Assembly (NCBI RefSeq): GCF_003311645.1
Contig: NZ_QEST01000280.1
Span: forward strand, 78,278-142,277
Source: Streptomyces sp. PT12
GTDB lineage: Bacteria; Actinomycetota; Actinomycetes; Streptomycetales; Streptomycetaceae
DNA: 64,000 bases
Direction: 5' to 3'
Part shown: in pieces, positions 8,397 through 21,276 of the stretch
Numbering within the stretch: the first letter of the stretch is position 1
Layout of the letters: each line of letters starts with the position of its first letter
Position numbers and translations under genes: made by a program
The notes under the pieces: generated by a model
Told to the model about the DNA's origin: nothing
The model's input: only the letters and a program-made list of their open reading frames with translations
Databases searched by the model: none

Positions 8397-8442
8397 GCGA
8401 AGCCCCCGTTCACGCGCCCCGTGTTCAGGCGACCGTTCACGC
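8390..8442. repeat. Short repeats at the ureG/ureD junction
   Basis: cgttcacgcg occurs at 8390-8399, 8407-8416 and 8433-8442, with a degenerate copy at 8421-8431. On the minus strand each copy presents a GTGAAC start-like sequence. The first copy carries the ureG stop and the third is the chosen ureD start. Confidence 0.85.
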
Positions 8443-9117
8443 GACGGCGCGCCAGGCGGCGAGGCGTTCGCCCACCCAGTCGGCCACGGGGCGCACGCCG
8501 TCCGGCGCGCGGAGCGAGGTGAACGCCACGGGCAGGTCGCCGCGTTGGGCCTTGGCGTCGCGGGCCATGGCCTCCAGGTCGGAGCCGACGTGCGGGGCAA
8601 GGTCGGTCTTGTTGACCACGAGCAGGTCGGCCGCGGTGATGCCGGGGCCGCCCTTGCGGGGGATGTCGTCGCCCGCCGCCACGTCGATGACGAAGATCTG
8701 CGCGTCGACCAGGCCCGAGGAGAAGGTGGCCGTGAGGTTGTCGCCGCCGGACTCGACCAGGATCAGGTCGAGCGGCCCCGTGGCGCGCTCCAGCTCCTCG
8801 ACCGCCTCCAGGTTGGCGGAGATGTCGTCCCTGATCGCGGTGTGCGGGCAGGCGCCGGTCTCCACCGCGGTGATGCGCTCGGCGGGCAGCACGGCGTTGC
8901 GCAGCAGGAACTCCGCGTCCTCGCGCGTGTAGATGTCGTTGGTGACCACGGCGATCGACAGCCGGTCGCGGAGGGTGGCGCACAGCGCGGCGACCGTCGC
9001 GGTCTTGCCCGAGCCAACGGGCCCGCCAAGGCCGATGCGCAGGGCGCGGCGCGTGCCATCGTCGCGCAGTCGGCTCGTGTGGCGCGGGGGGTAGGTCTCG
9101 CGGTGGTCGAGGTGCAT
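8437..9117 (-). CDS. ureG: Urease accessory GTPase UreG
   Basis: SIMIBI-class GTPase of 226 residues that couples GTP hydrolysis to nickel delivery to urease. [10 protein letters not shown] (P-loop), the [10 protein letters not shown] switch, the CPH metal motif in [19 protein letters not shown] (Walker B region) and the NKTDLAP specificity motif are all present. The ATG at 9117 gives the usual length with a His-containing N-terminus. It lies 13 bp after ureF. Confidence 0.97.
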   Translation of the reverse strand: MHLDHRETYPPRHTSRLRDDGTRRALRIGLGGPVGSGKTATVAALCATLRDRLSIAVVTNDIYTREDAEFLLRNAVLPAERITAVETGACPHTAIRDDISANLEAVEELERATGPLDLILVESGGDNLTATFSSGLVDAQIFVIDVAAGDDIPRKGGPGITAADLLVVNKTDLAPHVGSDLEAMARDAKAQRGDLPVAFTSLRAPDGVRPVADWVGERLAAWRAVA

Positions 9118-9130
9118 GGCGGGGGTCCCT

Positions 9131-9808
9131 TCAGGAGGCGAACAGGCGCACGGGCCTGGCCGCGTGCGCCTCGGCGGCGATGTCGATGAGGGGCGCCGAT
9201 GCGGCGGGCAGGGCGTCGGTGCCGCGCGCGGCCGCGGCGTCGGCCGCCGCCGCGGCCAGGTCGGCGACGCGGTCGAGGTCCCCGGCGAGCCTAGCGGTGA
9301 CCGCGGTGGCGTCGAACGGGTCGAGCCCGAGCAGCCGAACGGTCGCCGTCGCGGGGCCGCCGACCGACTCATAGGCGGCGGCGAGCGCGGCGTCGCGCGG
9401 CGCGAGCCCGGCGGCGCGCGCGGCGAGCCCGAGCACGACGGGCTGGTGCAGGCCCCCGGGGTGCTCGCGCGCCACGGCGTCGAGCTCGGGAGCTGGCCAG
9501 GTGGCGCGGGCGGCGCGCAGCAGCTGCCTGCCGAGCCGGCGCGCGGTGGCGCGCAGGGCGGGCGATGGCGTGCGGGCATCGGCGGCGGCGTCCAGCGCGC
9601 CGGGGGGCGCCGCCCCGGCGCACGCCGCCGCGGCGAGCGCGGCCGCGGTGAGCCCCGCGGTGTGCAGCCGCCCGAGGCAGAACGCCGCCAGCGTCTCGGG
9701 TCCCGTGATGCGCCCGGCGCGCACCGCCTCCTCCGCGCCCCCGGAGTGGGCGTGCGCGCCCGCGGGAAACCGGCCGTCCGCCAGGAGCAGCAGCGCCGCG
9801 GCGGTCAT
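9131..9808 (-). CDS. ureF: Urease accessory protein UreF
   Basis: All-alpha protein of 225 residues that acts with UreD and UreG as gatekeeper of nickel insertion. [19 protein letters not shown] near the N-terminus is the conserved UreF opening. The sequence is alanine-rich, as is common in actinomycetes. It sits between ureC (31-bp gap) and ureG (13-bp gap) on the same strand. Confidence 0.92.
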   Translation of the reverse strand: MTAAALLLLADGRFPAGAHAHSGGAEEAVRAGRITGPETLAAFCLGRLHTAGLTAAALAAAACAGAAPPGALDAAADARTPSPALRATARRLGRQLLRAARATWPAPELDAVAREHPGGLHQPVVLGLAARAAGLAPRDAALAAAYESVGGPATATVRLLGLDPFDATAVTARLAGDLDRVADLAAAAADAAAARGTDALPAASAPLIDIAAEAHAARPVRLFAS

Positions 9809-9839
9809 CGAAGGCCCAGGCTCATGGAGCGCACGCCCC

Positions 9840-11604
<1,765 letters not shown>

Positions 11605-11612
<8 letters not shown>

Positions 11613-11916
11613 CGAGCGCTCCCCCCGTCTCCCCGCGCAGCCCCGGGACGACCCGGCGCCCGGCGAGCTCCACGAGGCCCACCTCGACCGGCACGCCGGG
11701 CTCGAAGCGCACGGCCGTGCCCGCCGGGACGGCGAGCCGCCTGCCGCGCGCCGCCGCGCGGTCGAAGTCGAGCCCGGGATTGGCCTCGGCGAAGTGGTAG
11801 TGCGAGCCGACCTGCACGGGGCGGTCGGCGGTGTTGACCACGGTCAGCCTGACCACGGGCGCGCCCTCGTTGAGCGGCACGGGGTCGGCGGCGAACAGGA
11901 TCTCTCCGGGAATCAC
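11605..11916 (-). CDS. ureB: Urease beta subunit UreB
   Basis: Structural beta subunit of 103 residues. The family opening is MIPGEILFA, with [27 protein letters not shown] as the conserved core, given here only as landmarks. It packs against UreA and UreC in the (alpha-beta-gamma)3 trimer. It is separate from ureA, not fused, and its 3' end overlaps ureC by 8 bp. Confidence 0.97.
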
Positions 11917-11929
11917 GGGCGCTGCCCCC

Positions 11930-12232
<303 letters not shown>

Positions 12233-12350
12233 GCGTTCCCACCTCACCGTGTCCGTTGCGAAGCCGCCGGTGCTGACGCTAGTTCGCATGCGTTACGGCG
12301 GCGTTACTTTCATTCAGAAGTATCAACGCAGGGCGGCTCACCGGGTGTGA

Positions 12351-13460
<1,110 letters not shown>

Positions 13461-13466
13461 CGGGGG

Positions 13467-13506
13467 AACGACAAGGGGAACGCGACAACGACAAGGGGAA
13501 CGCGAC
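13467..13506. repeat. Perfect 20-bp tandem duplication
   Basis: aacgacaaggggaacgcgac occurs twice back to back between the asd stop codon and the terminator hairpin. Confidence 0.95.
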
Positions 13507-13538
13507 GGGGGCGGGGCGGCGATCGCCGCCCCGCCCCC
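13507..13538. terminator. Bidirectional terminator hairpin, asd / protease
   Basis: A perfect 32-bp inverted repeat (gggggcggggcggcga and its complement) without a T-tract lies between converging genes. GC-only hairpins of this kind are normal actinomycete terminators. Confidence 0.8.
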
Positions 13539-13608
13539 GCTTCACGCGTGGTGCGATGCTTCCCCGAGCGCTTCAGGCGCTACCCGAGCCGCCGCCCCGA
13601 CATCATCG

Positions 13609-14679
13609 TCAGGGGAGCGACGCGCCCGTGGCCGCCAGGGCGTCCACGACCGGGTAGAAGAACGTCACGCCGCCGGAGGAGCAGTTGCCGCTGCCGCCCG
13701 AGGTGATGCCGAGGGCGGTGCTGCCCGCGAAGAGCGAGCCGCCGCTGTCGCCGGGCTCGGCGCACACGGTCGTCTCGATCGTGCCGTGCACGGTGCCCTG
13801 CGGGTAGCTGACGCTCACGTCGGTGCCGGTGACCTGGCCGCCGTGCAGCCCGGTGGTGCTGCCGCTGCGCTCGACCAGCTGGCCGACCGTCGCCTCGCCC
13901 GCGCCCGAGATGGCGGTGGTGGTGCCGTCGTAGCGGTTGACCACGCTGGGGTTGTCCACGCTCGCGGTGTACTGCACCAGCGCGTAGTCGCCACCAGGGA
14001 ACTCGCCCTCGGTCAGCGTGCCGATCGCGCCGCCGCCCGAGGAGTCCGACCACGTGCTGCCGACCGAGCCGCAGTGACCCGCGGTCAGGAACGCCGGGGC
14101 GCCGCCGACCGAGACGTTGAAGCCGAGCGAGCAGCGGGCGCCCGACGAGTAGATCGCGTCGCCACCGGCGATGTACGGCTCGTACGCGCCGGCGCGCTGC
14201 TCGAAGGTCGCCGCGCTGCCCAGCGCCTCGACCGCGTCACGGACCTCGGCGAGCTCGCCGCCTGTGACCGTGCTGTCGACCGTCACCTTGACGGTGTTGG
14301 TCAGCGGGTCGGCCGTCCATGAGGTGCCAGGGACAGCGAACTCCTCGACCTGCGCCTTGACTTCGTTGAGCTCGGCCAGGCTCCGCTCCACGAGCCTCGC
14401 CTCGGCGCCCGCCTCCTGGACGACGGAGACCGCGGACTCGTCCACGACGTTGACCACGAGGGTGCCCGTGGCGTCGTCGAAGTACGTGCCCGCGCCCTCG
14501 GCGCCCAGCGTGTCGGTCAGGGTGGTCGCCAGCTCCCCGGCCTGGGCCGAGGTGAGAACGTCCGGTGTGGGGGTGGGGGCGGCGTTCGCCTGCGAGACGG
14601 CGAACGTGCCGGCGAGCAGGGCGGCGACTCCGGTGGCTGCGGCCGCGAGGCGCCGATATGAGGTACGTCGGTGTGTCAC
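13609..14679 (-). CDS. Secreted streptogrisin-like serine protease (S1 family), long pro-region
   Basis: Prepro-protease of 356 residues. A signal peptide (about 1-33, ending ANA), a long alpha-lytic-type pro-domain and a mature chain from about Ile170 (IAGGDAIYS) can be seen. The triad is His202 (TAGHC), Asp231 (GGDYALV) and Ser312 (GDSGG). The 187-residue mature length matches streptogrisins, and no C-terminal binding domain is present. GTG start at 14679 with AGGAGGAAA upstream. The pro-domain is longer than that of its neighbour, so the two are related but not recent copies. Confidence 0.93.
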   Translation of the reverse strand: MTHRRTSYRRLAAAATGVAALLAGTFAVSQANAAPTPTPDVLTSAQAGELATTLTDTLGAEGAGTYFDDATGTLVVNVVDESAVSVVQEAGAEARLVERSLAELNEVKAQVEEFAVPGTSWTADPLTNTVKVTVDSTVTGGELAEVRDAVEALGSAATFEQRAGAYEPYIAGGDAIYSSGARCSLGFNVSVGGAPAFLTAGHCGSVGSTWSDSSGGGAIGTLTEGEFPGGDYALVQYTASVDNPSVVNRYDGTTTAISGAGEATVGQLVERSGSTTGLHGGQVTGTDVSVSYPQGTVHGTIETTVCAEPGDSGGSLFAGSTALGITSGGSGNCSSGGVTFFYPVVDALAATGASLP

Positions 14680-15094
14680 GCTCGTTTCCTCCTGTGGGGG
14701 TTGGAGCCCTGTGGCTCCGGAGAGAGCACGGAGATGAGCCAGTTGGGGGCCGGCCGCGTCCATGCCAAGCGGTGCAGGCGAGTATTCCCAGCCCACCCGG
14801 GTTCACGCAAGACCGAGTTCTTGCCCCAGACATACGAACACACAGGTTGGGGTTATGCGCGTAAACCATCCAGAAGACTTCGGGTTTTCCTGCCGGGAGT
14901 CCACAGGGCGGCGATCCCCCCGACCGGACGAGTTCACGTCTTGAGGCGACCGGGTCCGCGGCCGCCCAGGTCCATACCTGACCGAAAACGCCCATCGCCC
15001 GGGAACAGCCCATGGAGAAGCCCCCACCCGCGGTGACGGGTGGGGGCGGATGGAGCTGATGGGGCGCCAGGGATGGAGGCACCCCGGGGGCGCG
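14680..15094. other. Intergenic region between the two protease genes
   Basis: It holds the promoter and Shine-Dalgarno of the left protease and the terminator of the right one (15020-15047). An AT-richer patch near 14820-14900 is a plausible promoter area. No coding sequence is supported. Confidence 0.6.
15020..15047 (-). terminator. Terminator hairpin after the second protease
   Basis: gcccccaccc pairs with gggtgggggc around an 8-nt loop, about 48 bp past the stop codon of the protease at 15095. Confidence 0.75.
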
Positions 15095-16006
15095 TCAGAG
15101 CACGCGCACGCCGTAGGCGTTCGCCGCCTCGACGATGGGCTGGTAGAACGTCGTGCCGCCGATCGAGCAGTTGCCGCTGCCGCCCGAGGTCAGGCCGAGG
15201 CCGACGCTGCCCGAGAAGAACGGGCCACCGCTGTCGCCGGGCTCGGCGCAGGCGTTGGTCCTGGTCAGGCCGGAGACGATGTCGCCGCCGCCGTAGTTGA
15301 CCGTCTGGTTGAGCGCGGTCACCGTGCCGCTGCGCAGACCGGTCGTGCTGCCGCTGCGCTGCACGGACTGGCCGACGCTCGCGTTGGCGAAGCTGGTGAT
15401 GTTACGCGTGGAGCCGTTGTAGAGGTTCACCACGCCAGGACGGGAGACCGAGCTGTCGTAGCGCACGATCCCGTAGTCGTTCCCGGGGAAGCTGGAGCCG
15501 GTCGTGGGACCGATGTAGGTGCTCAGCGACGAGTTGGTGTACCAGTCGGGGAAGCCATCGGTGCAGTGGCCCGCGGTGATGAAGAAGTCCCTGCTGCCGT
15601 TCGTCACGTTGAACCCGGCCGAACAGCGCCAGCCCGCGTCCGCGTAGATGGCGTCGCCACCCGCGAGGAACCGCTGCAACTTCCCGTCGAGCCGCTCGAT
15701 CGTCAGCGCGTCGGCCAGGCGGCCAGCGCTCGCCTCGATCCGCGCGATCTCGGCCTCCGTCACGGTCTCGTCGACCGACACGACGACGCTGTTGGTCGCC
15801 TTGTCGATACCCCACGCGGTTCCGCCGATGTCCGCCGTGAGCACCGCGTCGCTCACGGTCGACAGCTGGGCGGTGCTGAACGTCTGGACGGGCTCCGCCT
15901 GGGCGGAGTTCGGCAGGACGAACGCCGCGATGGCCACCAGACCTGAGGCGGCGGCGGTCAGCCCGAGGCGTCGGGAGAAGCGTCTGTGGGGGTTGGTGCG
16001 CTTCAT
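15095..16006 (-). CDS. Secreted streptogrisin A/B-like serine protease
   Basis: Prepro-protease of 303 residues: Sec signal peptide (about 1-38, ending AQA), short pro-region and a mature chain from about residue 114 (LAGGDAIYA). Catalytic residues are His147 (TAGHC), Asp177 (GNDYGIV) and Ser259 (GDSGG). [12 protein letters not shown] and the ending AYGVRVL closely resemble Streptomyces griseus proteases A and B. It follows the other protease in tandem orientation but has its own terminator, so it is probably a separate transcript. The role is extracellular protein digestion. Confidence 0.95.
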   Translation of the reverse strand: MKRTNPHRRFSRRLGLTAAASGLVAIAAFVLPNSAQAEPVQTFSTAQLSTVSDAVLTADIGGTAWGIDKATNSVVVSVDETVTEAEIARIEASAGRLADALTIERLDGKLQRFLAGGDAIYADAGWRCSAGFNVTNGSRDFFITAGHCTDGFPDWYTNSSLSTYIGPTTGSSFPGNDYGIVRYDSSVSRPGVVNLYNGSTRNITSFANASVGQSVQRSGSTTGLRSGTVTALNQTVNYGGGDIVSGLTRTNACAEPGDSGGPFFSGSVGLGLTSGGSGNCSIGGTTFYQPIVEAANAYGVRVL

Positions 16007-16381
16007 ACTCACTCTTCTTTCCTCCATAAGGAACGGGGTCCGTTGGGTAGCGGACCCGTGAGGCGTGGCCCGAGACACCCGTTGTCGGCATGCCCCTGAC
16101 AAGCGCTGCCGGAATCCTGTCCTCCGTCAGGCCCGTTGCCAAGAACACCTTTCGGCCACTACGGGCCACGGGGCGTGTCACCCGGATGGCGGGGCGTGCG
16201 CATCTTACTCTCCGTCAGCGCCCGGATACCGCAACGCCCCTGATGAAGGGGCACATCGTATGCACCAGAACCGTTACGAAACCCGGTAAGAGCGGCTATC
16301 CACTTGGCGCATTGTCGGCGTCATGGTCGACCATAGAGGCGCGAACGGGGTATGGACCGCGTGAGCAGAGAGGAGGCGTCC
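16007..16381. other. Intergenic region, protease / sepF-like gene
   Basis: Divergent promoter region of about 375 bp. The only clear element is the AGAGGAGGC Shine-Dalgarno before the sepF-like ATG. No supported ORF or RNA gene is seen. Confidence 0.5.
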
Positions 16382-16822
16382 ATGGGATCGGTACGGAGGG
16401 CGAGCGCCTGGCTGGGCCTCGTCGACGACCGCGACATGCGTGACTACGACGATGAGTACGCCGAGGGTCCCGAGCCCGGTGAAGGCGCCGCGGCGTGGAC
16501 CACGGACCCCCGGCTGCGGCTGGCCACCGAGTCCGCCAACGAGCAGGGCGGGCGGATCGCCACGGTCACCCCGGGAAGCTTCAAGGACGCCCGCCGGATC
16601 GGCGAGCTGTTCCGTGACGGCATCCCGGTCGTCATCAACCTCACGGCGCTCGAGGGCGCGGACGCCAAGCGCGTGGTGGACTTTGCGGCCGGCCTCATCT
16701 TCGGGCTGCGCGGCGACATCGAGCGCGTGGCCACCCGGGTCTTCCTGCTGACCCCCGCCGACTATCAGGTGGTGACCGGCGACCGCCACTCCTCCGAGGG
16801 CGGCTTCTACAACCAGAGCTGA
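16382..16822 (+). CDS. SepF-like cell-division protein (Sfl paralogue type)
   Basis: Protein of 146 residues with the SepF layout: [15 protein letters not shown] (N-terminal membrane-binding helix), an acidic linker, and the SepF core from about residue 60 ([22 protein letters not shown], then [16 protein letters not shown] and FLLTPADY). SepF tethers FtsZ to the membrane. It is not in the ftsZ/dcw cluster, so it is probably one of the additional SepF-like proteins that streptomycetes use to tune septation during sporulation. Start ATG at 16382 with AGGAGG upstream. Confidence 0.88.
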   Translation: MGSVRRASAWLGLVDDRDMRDYDDEYAEGPEPGEGAAAWTTDPRLRLATESANEQGGRIATVTPGSFKDARRIGELFRDGIPVVINLTALEGADAKRVVDFAAGLIFGLRGDIERVATRVFLLTPADYQVVTGDRHSSEGGFYNQS

Positions 16823-16829
16823 CCAGGCC

Positions 16830-16857
16830 CGGGGCCCTTCCCGTCAGGGAGGCCCCG
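16830..16857. terminator. Bidirectional terminator between converging genes
   Basis: cggggcc pairs with ggccccg, extended by tccc/ggga around a GTCA loop. It overlaps the stop codon of the membrane protein gene at 16844. Confidence 0.7.
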
Positions 16858-18091
16858 AGCCGGTCAGCCACACGGCGCCGTACGCCGAGGCGCCGACCGC
16901 CGCCACGCCCACCGTGACCGCGGCGGCGGGCAGCCGCGCCCTGGCCAGCGCCACGGCGGCCGGAAGCAGCAGCGGGAACGCCGGAAGCAGCAGCCGGGGC
17001 TTCGACCCGAAGTACCCGGCGGCGCAGACCGCGAGCAGCACCAGCACGGCCGTGTAGACCAGCAGGGGCAGCGGCGGGCGCAGCCGCACGAGCAGCACAC
17101 AGACCCAGGCGAGCAACGCCAGCCCCGCGCACAGCCCGACCCCGGCCAGGGGCGCACCGTCCGTGAACCTCTCGGCGATGAACCTGGCGAATCCCAAGCC
17201 CCCGTCAAAGCCGTTCCCCCAGCCCGCCTGCACGTCGAGATAGCCAAGCGGCTGGCCGGATTTCGCCCCTACCCACAGCACATAGGCGGCCCAGCCCGAC
17301 GGCGCGAGCACCACCCCCCACAGCGGCCCCGGCGGTATCCGGCGCCGCTCAGGGTCGGCGAGCCGGTCCGCCACCGCCGCCACCGCGATGGCCGCCGCCA
17401 CCGCGAGCCCGGCCGGGCGGCTCAGGCCCGAGGCCGCCGACAGCACGCCCGCCGCCACCCACCGGCCCGTCAGCAGCGCGTACAGCGCCCAGGCGGCGAG
17501 CGCGGTGAACAGCGACTCGGTGTACGCCATCGACTGCACGATCCCGATCGGCACCGCCGCCCACAGCAGCGCGAGCAGCGTCCCGGCCCTGCGGCCGTGC
17601 AGCAGGTCCCCGAGGGCGAACAGGCCCGCCGCCGCGGCCAGCGAGGCGACCGCGCCGACCACGAGGCCCGCCTCGCCCGCCTCGCCCGCCGAGAGCGGCG
17701 AGACCGCGGAGACCGCCCGCTCCAGCCAGGGCAGCAGCGGGAAGAACGCCAGGTCCGAGTGGACCCCGCCGTCCTCGGCCACCACCGTGCGGCCATAGCC
17801 GTGCTCGGCGATGCTGGCGTACCACACGGAGTCCCAGCGCCCGGAGAGCAGATGGAGCGCGTCCTTCCGCTCGTCACCGTCCCACAGCTCGAGGACGACC
17901 ACCCCGAGCAGCCGGATCGCCGCGAACCCAAGCAGCGCGGGTCCGGCCCTCTGGAGGAACGACGCCAGCACCGGGAGCCGGAGCCGACTCCCCGGTCCCA
18001 GGGCTCGGGAGGGCACGTCCGGTCCGGCGAGGTCGGTCACCCCCCTGATTATTCGCGATGCCCGAAGGCCGCGCGGACCAGGGGCGGCCAC
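16844..18091 (-). CDS. PIG-V-like membrane mannosyltransferase family protein
   Basis: Polytopic membrane protein of about 415 residues with many hydrophobic segments and the motif FFPLLPWLER after a luminal loop (GRWDSVWYASIAEHGYG), typical of bacterial PIG-V/GT-C mannosyltransferase-like proteins. These are thought to use lipid-linked sugars; the acceptor here is unknown. The GTG at 18091 has GGGGGAGA upstream and lies 9 bp after the acyl-CoA dehydrogenase stop. A GTG about 17 codons further in is an alternative. Last gene of a three-gene minus-strand run. Confidence 0.75.
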   Translation of the reverse strand: MAAPGPRGLRASRIIRGVTDLAGPDVPSRALGPGSRLRLPVLASFLQRAGPALLGFAAIRLLGVVVLELWDGDERKDALHLLSGRWDSVWYASIAEHGYGRTVVAEDGGVHSDLAFFPLLPWLERAVSAVSPLSAGEAGEAGLVVGAVASLAAAAGLFALGDLLHGRRAGTLLALLWAAVPIGIVQSMAYTESLFTALAAWALYALLTGRWVAAGVLSAASGLSRPAGLAVAAAIAVAAVADRLADPERRRIPPGPLWGVVLAPSGWAAYVLWVGAKSGQPLGYLDVQAGWGNGFDGGLGFARFIAERFTDGAPLAGVGLCAGLALLAWVCVLLVRLRPPLPLLVYTAVLVLLAVCAAGYFGSKPRLLLPAFPLLLPAAVALARARLPAAAVTVGVAAVGASAYGAVWLTGSGPP

Positions 18092-18100
18092 TCTCCCCCG

Positions 18101-19309
18101 TCAGCCGCGGAACGCGTCGAGGCCGGTGAGCGCCTTTCCCAGCACCAGCTGATGCATCTCGCTCGTGCCCTCGTAGGTGAGCACCGACTCCAGGTTCGCC
18201 ATGTGCCGCATCACCGGGTACGCGAACGAGATCCCGTTCGCCCCGAGGATCGTGCGGGCCGTGCGGCAGATCTCCAGCGCCTCCCTGACGTTGTTCAGCT
18301 TGCCGAGGCTGACCTGCTCGGGCCGCAGCCGCCCGGCGTCGAGCCGCCGCCCCAGGTGCCAGGCGAGCAGCAGCCCCTTGTGCAGCTCGACCGCCATGTC
18401 GGCGAGCTTCGCCTGGGTGAGCTGGAAGCCCGCGATCGGCCTGCCGAACTGCTCGCGCGTCCCCGCGTATTCAAGCGCGGCGTCGAAGCAGCTGCGGGCC
18501 GCGCCCATCGCGCCCCACACGATGCCGTAGCGCGCGTAGCTCAGGCACGCCAGCGGCGCGCGCAGCCCGGTGCCGCCCGGCAGCGCGGCGTCGGCGGGCA
18601 GCCGCACCCCGTCGAGCACCAACTCGCTGGTGACCGAGGCGCGCAGCGAGCCCTTGTGCGCGACCGGGGTCGCCGTGAATCCCGGGGTGTCCGTGGGGAC
18701 GAGAAAGCCCTGGATGCCGTCCTCGGTGCGGGCCCATATCACCGCGACATCGGCCACCGAGCCATTGGTGATCCACATCTTGCGCCCGGTCAGCACCCAG
18801 TCGCCGCCGTCCCGCACGGCGCCCGTGCGCAGCCCCGCAGGGTCGGAGCCGTGGTCGGGCTCGGTCAGCCCGAAGCAGCCGATGGCCTCGCCCGCGGCCA
18901 TCCCCGGCAGCCAGCGCCGCTTCTGCTCATCGGATCCGAAGCGGTGGATCGCGTACATCGCCAGGGAGCCCTGCACCGAGACCAGGGAGCGGATCCCGGA
19001 GTCCACCGCCTCCAGCTCCAGGCACACCAGCCCGTACTGCACGGCCGACGCGCCCGCGCAGCCATGGCCCTCCAGCGTCATGCCGAGCGCGCCGAGCGCG
19101 CCCAACTCCCTGGCCAGCTCGCGCACCTCGGGCACCTCGCCGCGCTCGAACCACTCCGCGACGTGCGGGGCCACGCGCTTCGCGGCCCACTCGCGGACGG
19201 TGCGCCGTATGTCCAGGTCCGCCTCGTCGAGCAGCTCGTCGAGGCCGAGCGGGTCGGCGGGGTCGAAGGGCGGCCTCATGGGCCGACGCGGGGGTGTATC
19301 GGGTGCCAT
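18101..19309 (-). CDS. Acyl-CoA dehydrogenase, glutaryl-CoA dehydrogenase-like
   Basis: Protein of 402 residues. FGLTEPDHGSDPAG and WITNGSVADVAVIWA form the FAD/substrate site, and the catalytic glutamate is in TYEGTSEMHQ. The overall pattern (ARYGIVWGAMGAA, FGRPIAGFQLTQ) fits glutaryl-CoA dehydrogenases, which oxidise and decarboxylate glutaryl-CoA from lysine/tryptophan breakdown. The gap is 9 bp on each side, so it is probably co-transcribed with the MFS gene and the PIG-V-like gene. An internal ATG at about residue 11 is an alternative start. Confidence 0.88.
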   Translation of the reverse strand: MAPDTPPRRPMRPPFDPADPLGLDELLDEADLDIRRTVREWAAKRVAPHVAEWFERGEVPEVRELARELGALGALGMTLEGHGCAGASAVQYGLVCLELEAVDSGIRSLVSVQGSLAMYAIHRFGSDEQKRRWLPGMAAGEAIGCFGLTEPDHGSDPAGLRTGAVRDGGDWVLTGRKMWITNGSVADVAVIWARTEDGIQGFLVPTDTPGFTATPVAHKGSLRASVTSELVLDGVRLPADAALPGGTGLRAPLACLSYARYGIVWGAMGAARSCFDAALEYAGTREQFGRPIAGFQLTQAKLADMAVELHKGLLLAWHLGRRLDAGRLRPEQVSLGKLNNVREALEICRTARTILGANGISFAYPVMRHMANLESVLTYEGTSEMHQLVLGKALTGLDAFRG

Positions 19310-19318
19310 GACGCAATG

Positions 19319-20899
19319 TTACCGACGGGTAACCGGGCTGGGCAAGAGCGTTCGCCCCTCCTCCGAGGGGCGCGTGGTGCACCGGACCAGCGCGCGCGGC
19401 AGCCGAAGCGCCGCCACCGCGCCGACCACCAGCATCAACGCGCTGACCAGCAACGTCACATGCATCCCGCGGACGAACGCCTCACGCGCCGCCTCCTCGA
19501 GCGCCTTCCCCTGCTCCCCGCCCAGCCGGACCGCGACCGTGTGCGCGCCCCCCAGCGAGTGCCCCGCCTCCTCGGCGTCCGCCCGCTCGACCCCGGCGAC
19601 GTCGCGCACGCCGGACGAGTACACCGCGTTCATCACGCTCCCGAGCAGCGCGATCCCGATGCCCCCGCCGAACTGGTACGCCGTCTCCCCGATCGCCGCC
19701 GCTCCCCCGGCCTCCGCCACGGGGACGTCGCCCAGCATCGACTCGTACGACGCGAACAGCGTGGTCTCGAGGCCGAAGCCGAGCAGCACGAAGCCGAGCA
19801 CCATCAGCACGGGCCGGTCCGTCGCGCCCAGGGACATCAGCAGCAGCACCGCCCCGGCCGTCAGCCCGAAGCCCGCGGCGACCATCGCGCGGGGACCAAG
19901 CCGGTGCAGCAGCCAACTCCCCGCCAGCCCTGCACCGATCGCCGCCACGCTCAGCGGAAGCAGCCGCAGCCCGGTCTCCAAGGGGGAGAGTCCGAGCACC
20001 AGTTGCAGATACTGCGCCGCGACGAGCGCTAGGCCCACCAGCGCGAGCACCGTCAGCACGATGCACCCCACCGACGTGCCGAACGCGGGCCTGGCGAACG
20101 CCGAAAGGTCGATCAGCGGATCGGGCCGCGCCCGCTGCCTGCGCACGAACAGCGCGAGCAGCGCCACCCCGAGACCGGCCGCGAGCGCCGTCCCCGGCGT
20201 GAACATGTCGCCGCCACCCGACCGTTTCACCGCCAGGATCGCGGAGAAGAGACCCGCAGCGCCCAGCAGGGCGCCCCCCACGTCCCAGGGGCCCGAGCCC
20301 TCCCCCGTGGACTCGGGCAGCAGCGCGGCGCCGACCGGCAGGCAGACCGCCATCAGCGGGATGTTGACGAGGAAGACGGAGCCCCACCAGAAGTGTTCGA
20401 GCAGCACCCCGCCCACCAGCGGGCCCGTCGCCGCGCCGACCGCGGCCACGGCGCTCCAGATGCCGATGGCCAGGGCCCGTTCACGCCGGTCGGGGAAGAC
20501 GTGCCGCAGGATCGAAAGCGTGGCCGGCATGATCATGGCCCCGCCCACGCCGAGCAACGCCCGGCCCACGACGAGGACTTCGGGCCCCGGGGCATACGCG
20601 GCCACCGCGGAGGCCACGCCGAAGCAGGCGTAGCCGAGCAGCAGGACCCTGCGGCGCCCGACGCGGTCGCCGAGCGTGCCGAAGAGGATCAGCAGCGCGG
20701 CGCACACCAGGGGGTAGCTGTCGACGATCCACAGGAGTTCGACGCCCGAAGGTCGCAACTCCTCGCTCACGGCGGGCACGGCCACGTGCAGAACGGTGGC
20801 GTCGATGGCCACGAGCAGCAGGCTCGCGCAGAGCACGGCGAGCACCGTCCAGCGGCTTCGGTCGGCGGTGGGGGTTCCGGGGTGGGGCGGCCCCGACAT
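19319..20899 (-). CDS. MFS drug exporter, DHA2 (14-TMS) family
   Basis: Protein of 526 residues with about 14 hydrophobic helices. The first carries LLVAIDATVLHVAVPAV (the DHA2 motif D1 region) and the loop 2-3 motif is GDRVGRRRV. Motif C is seen as GPLVGGVL. Such pumps export drugs or endogenous metabolites by proton antiport. The ATG at 20899 is selected for its AGGAGGTG Shine-Dalgarno. No TetR/MarR repressor is adjacent. The link to the downstream acyl-CoA dehydrogenase is positional only. Confidence 0.9.
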   Translation of the reverse strand: MSGPPHPGTPTADRSRWTVLAVLCASLLLVAIDATVLHVAVPAVSEELRPSGVELLWIVDSYPLVCAALLILFGTLGDRVGRRRVLLLGYACFGVASAVAAYAPGPEVLVVGRALLGVGGAMIMPATLSILRHVFPDRRERALAIGIWSAVAAVGAATGPLVGGVLLEHFWWGSVFLVNIPLMAVCLPVGAALLPESTGEGSGPWDVGGALLGAAGLFSAILAVKRSGGGDMFTPGTALAAGLGVALLALFVRRQRARPDPLIDLSAFARPAFGTSVGCIVLTVLALVGLALVAAQYLQLVLGLSPLETGLRLLPLSVAAIGAGLAGSWLLHRLGPRAMVAAGFGLTAGAVLLLMSLGATDRPVLMVLGFVLLGFGLETTLFASYESMLGDVPVAEAGGAAAIGETAYQFGGGIGIALLGSVMNAVYSSGVRDVAGVERADAEEAGHSLGGAHTVAVRLGGEQGKALEEAAREAFVRGMHVTLLVSALMLVVGAVAALRLPRALVRCTTRPSEEGRTLLPSPVTRR

Positions 20900-21276
20900 C
20901 AACGCACCTCCTGTGTCGCGCCGTTCCTCGTCGTCACCACCACGGGGGAATCCCGGCCGGGCGGTCACCGGGCGTGGTGGCGGGGCAGATGGGCACACAG
21001 ACTACGGCAGCCCCCGCCCGGGCCCGCCCCGCCCCGGTGGCCGCCGGGACCCGTCAGCGCCCCACACGAGCGCCGCACGCCGTTCACCTACGGATTTGCC
21101 TCGGCGACGCGGACGGTGGGACCGTGACCTGACCGCCGGGCCGACATATGAGGAGTCCGGGGAATTCCTAAAGCCGTGAAATACGATGGCGGAAAATATT
21201 TGCCCAACATCACATCGCCATTACGAAGGCGGGCCACGGCAGGAAGCTCGCTATCACGGGCTGTAATCTTGCGAGT
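20900..21276. other. Divergent intergenic region, MFS / PAP2
   Basis: About 377 bp. The right 150 bp are clearly AT-richer than the surroundings (for example gaaaatattt near 21195), a probable promoter zone for the PAP2 gene. No coding sequence is supported. Confidence 0.5.

Noticed and set aside
17597-20032. 811-codon plus-strand frame opposite the PIG-V-like, acyl-CoA dehydrogenase and MFS genes
   Set aside because: It crosses three well-supported minus-strand genes and their junctions, and is Arg/Gln/Pro-rich without motifs.
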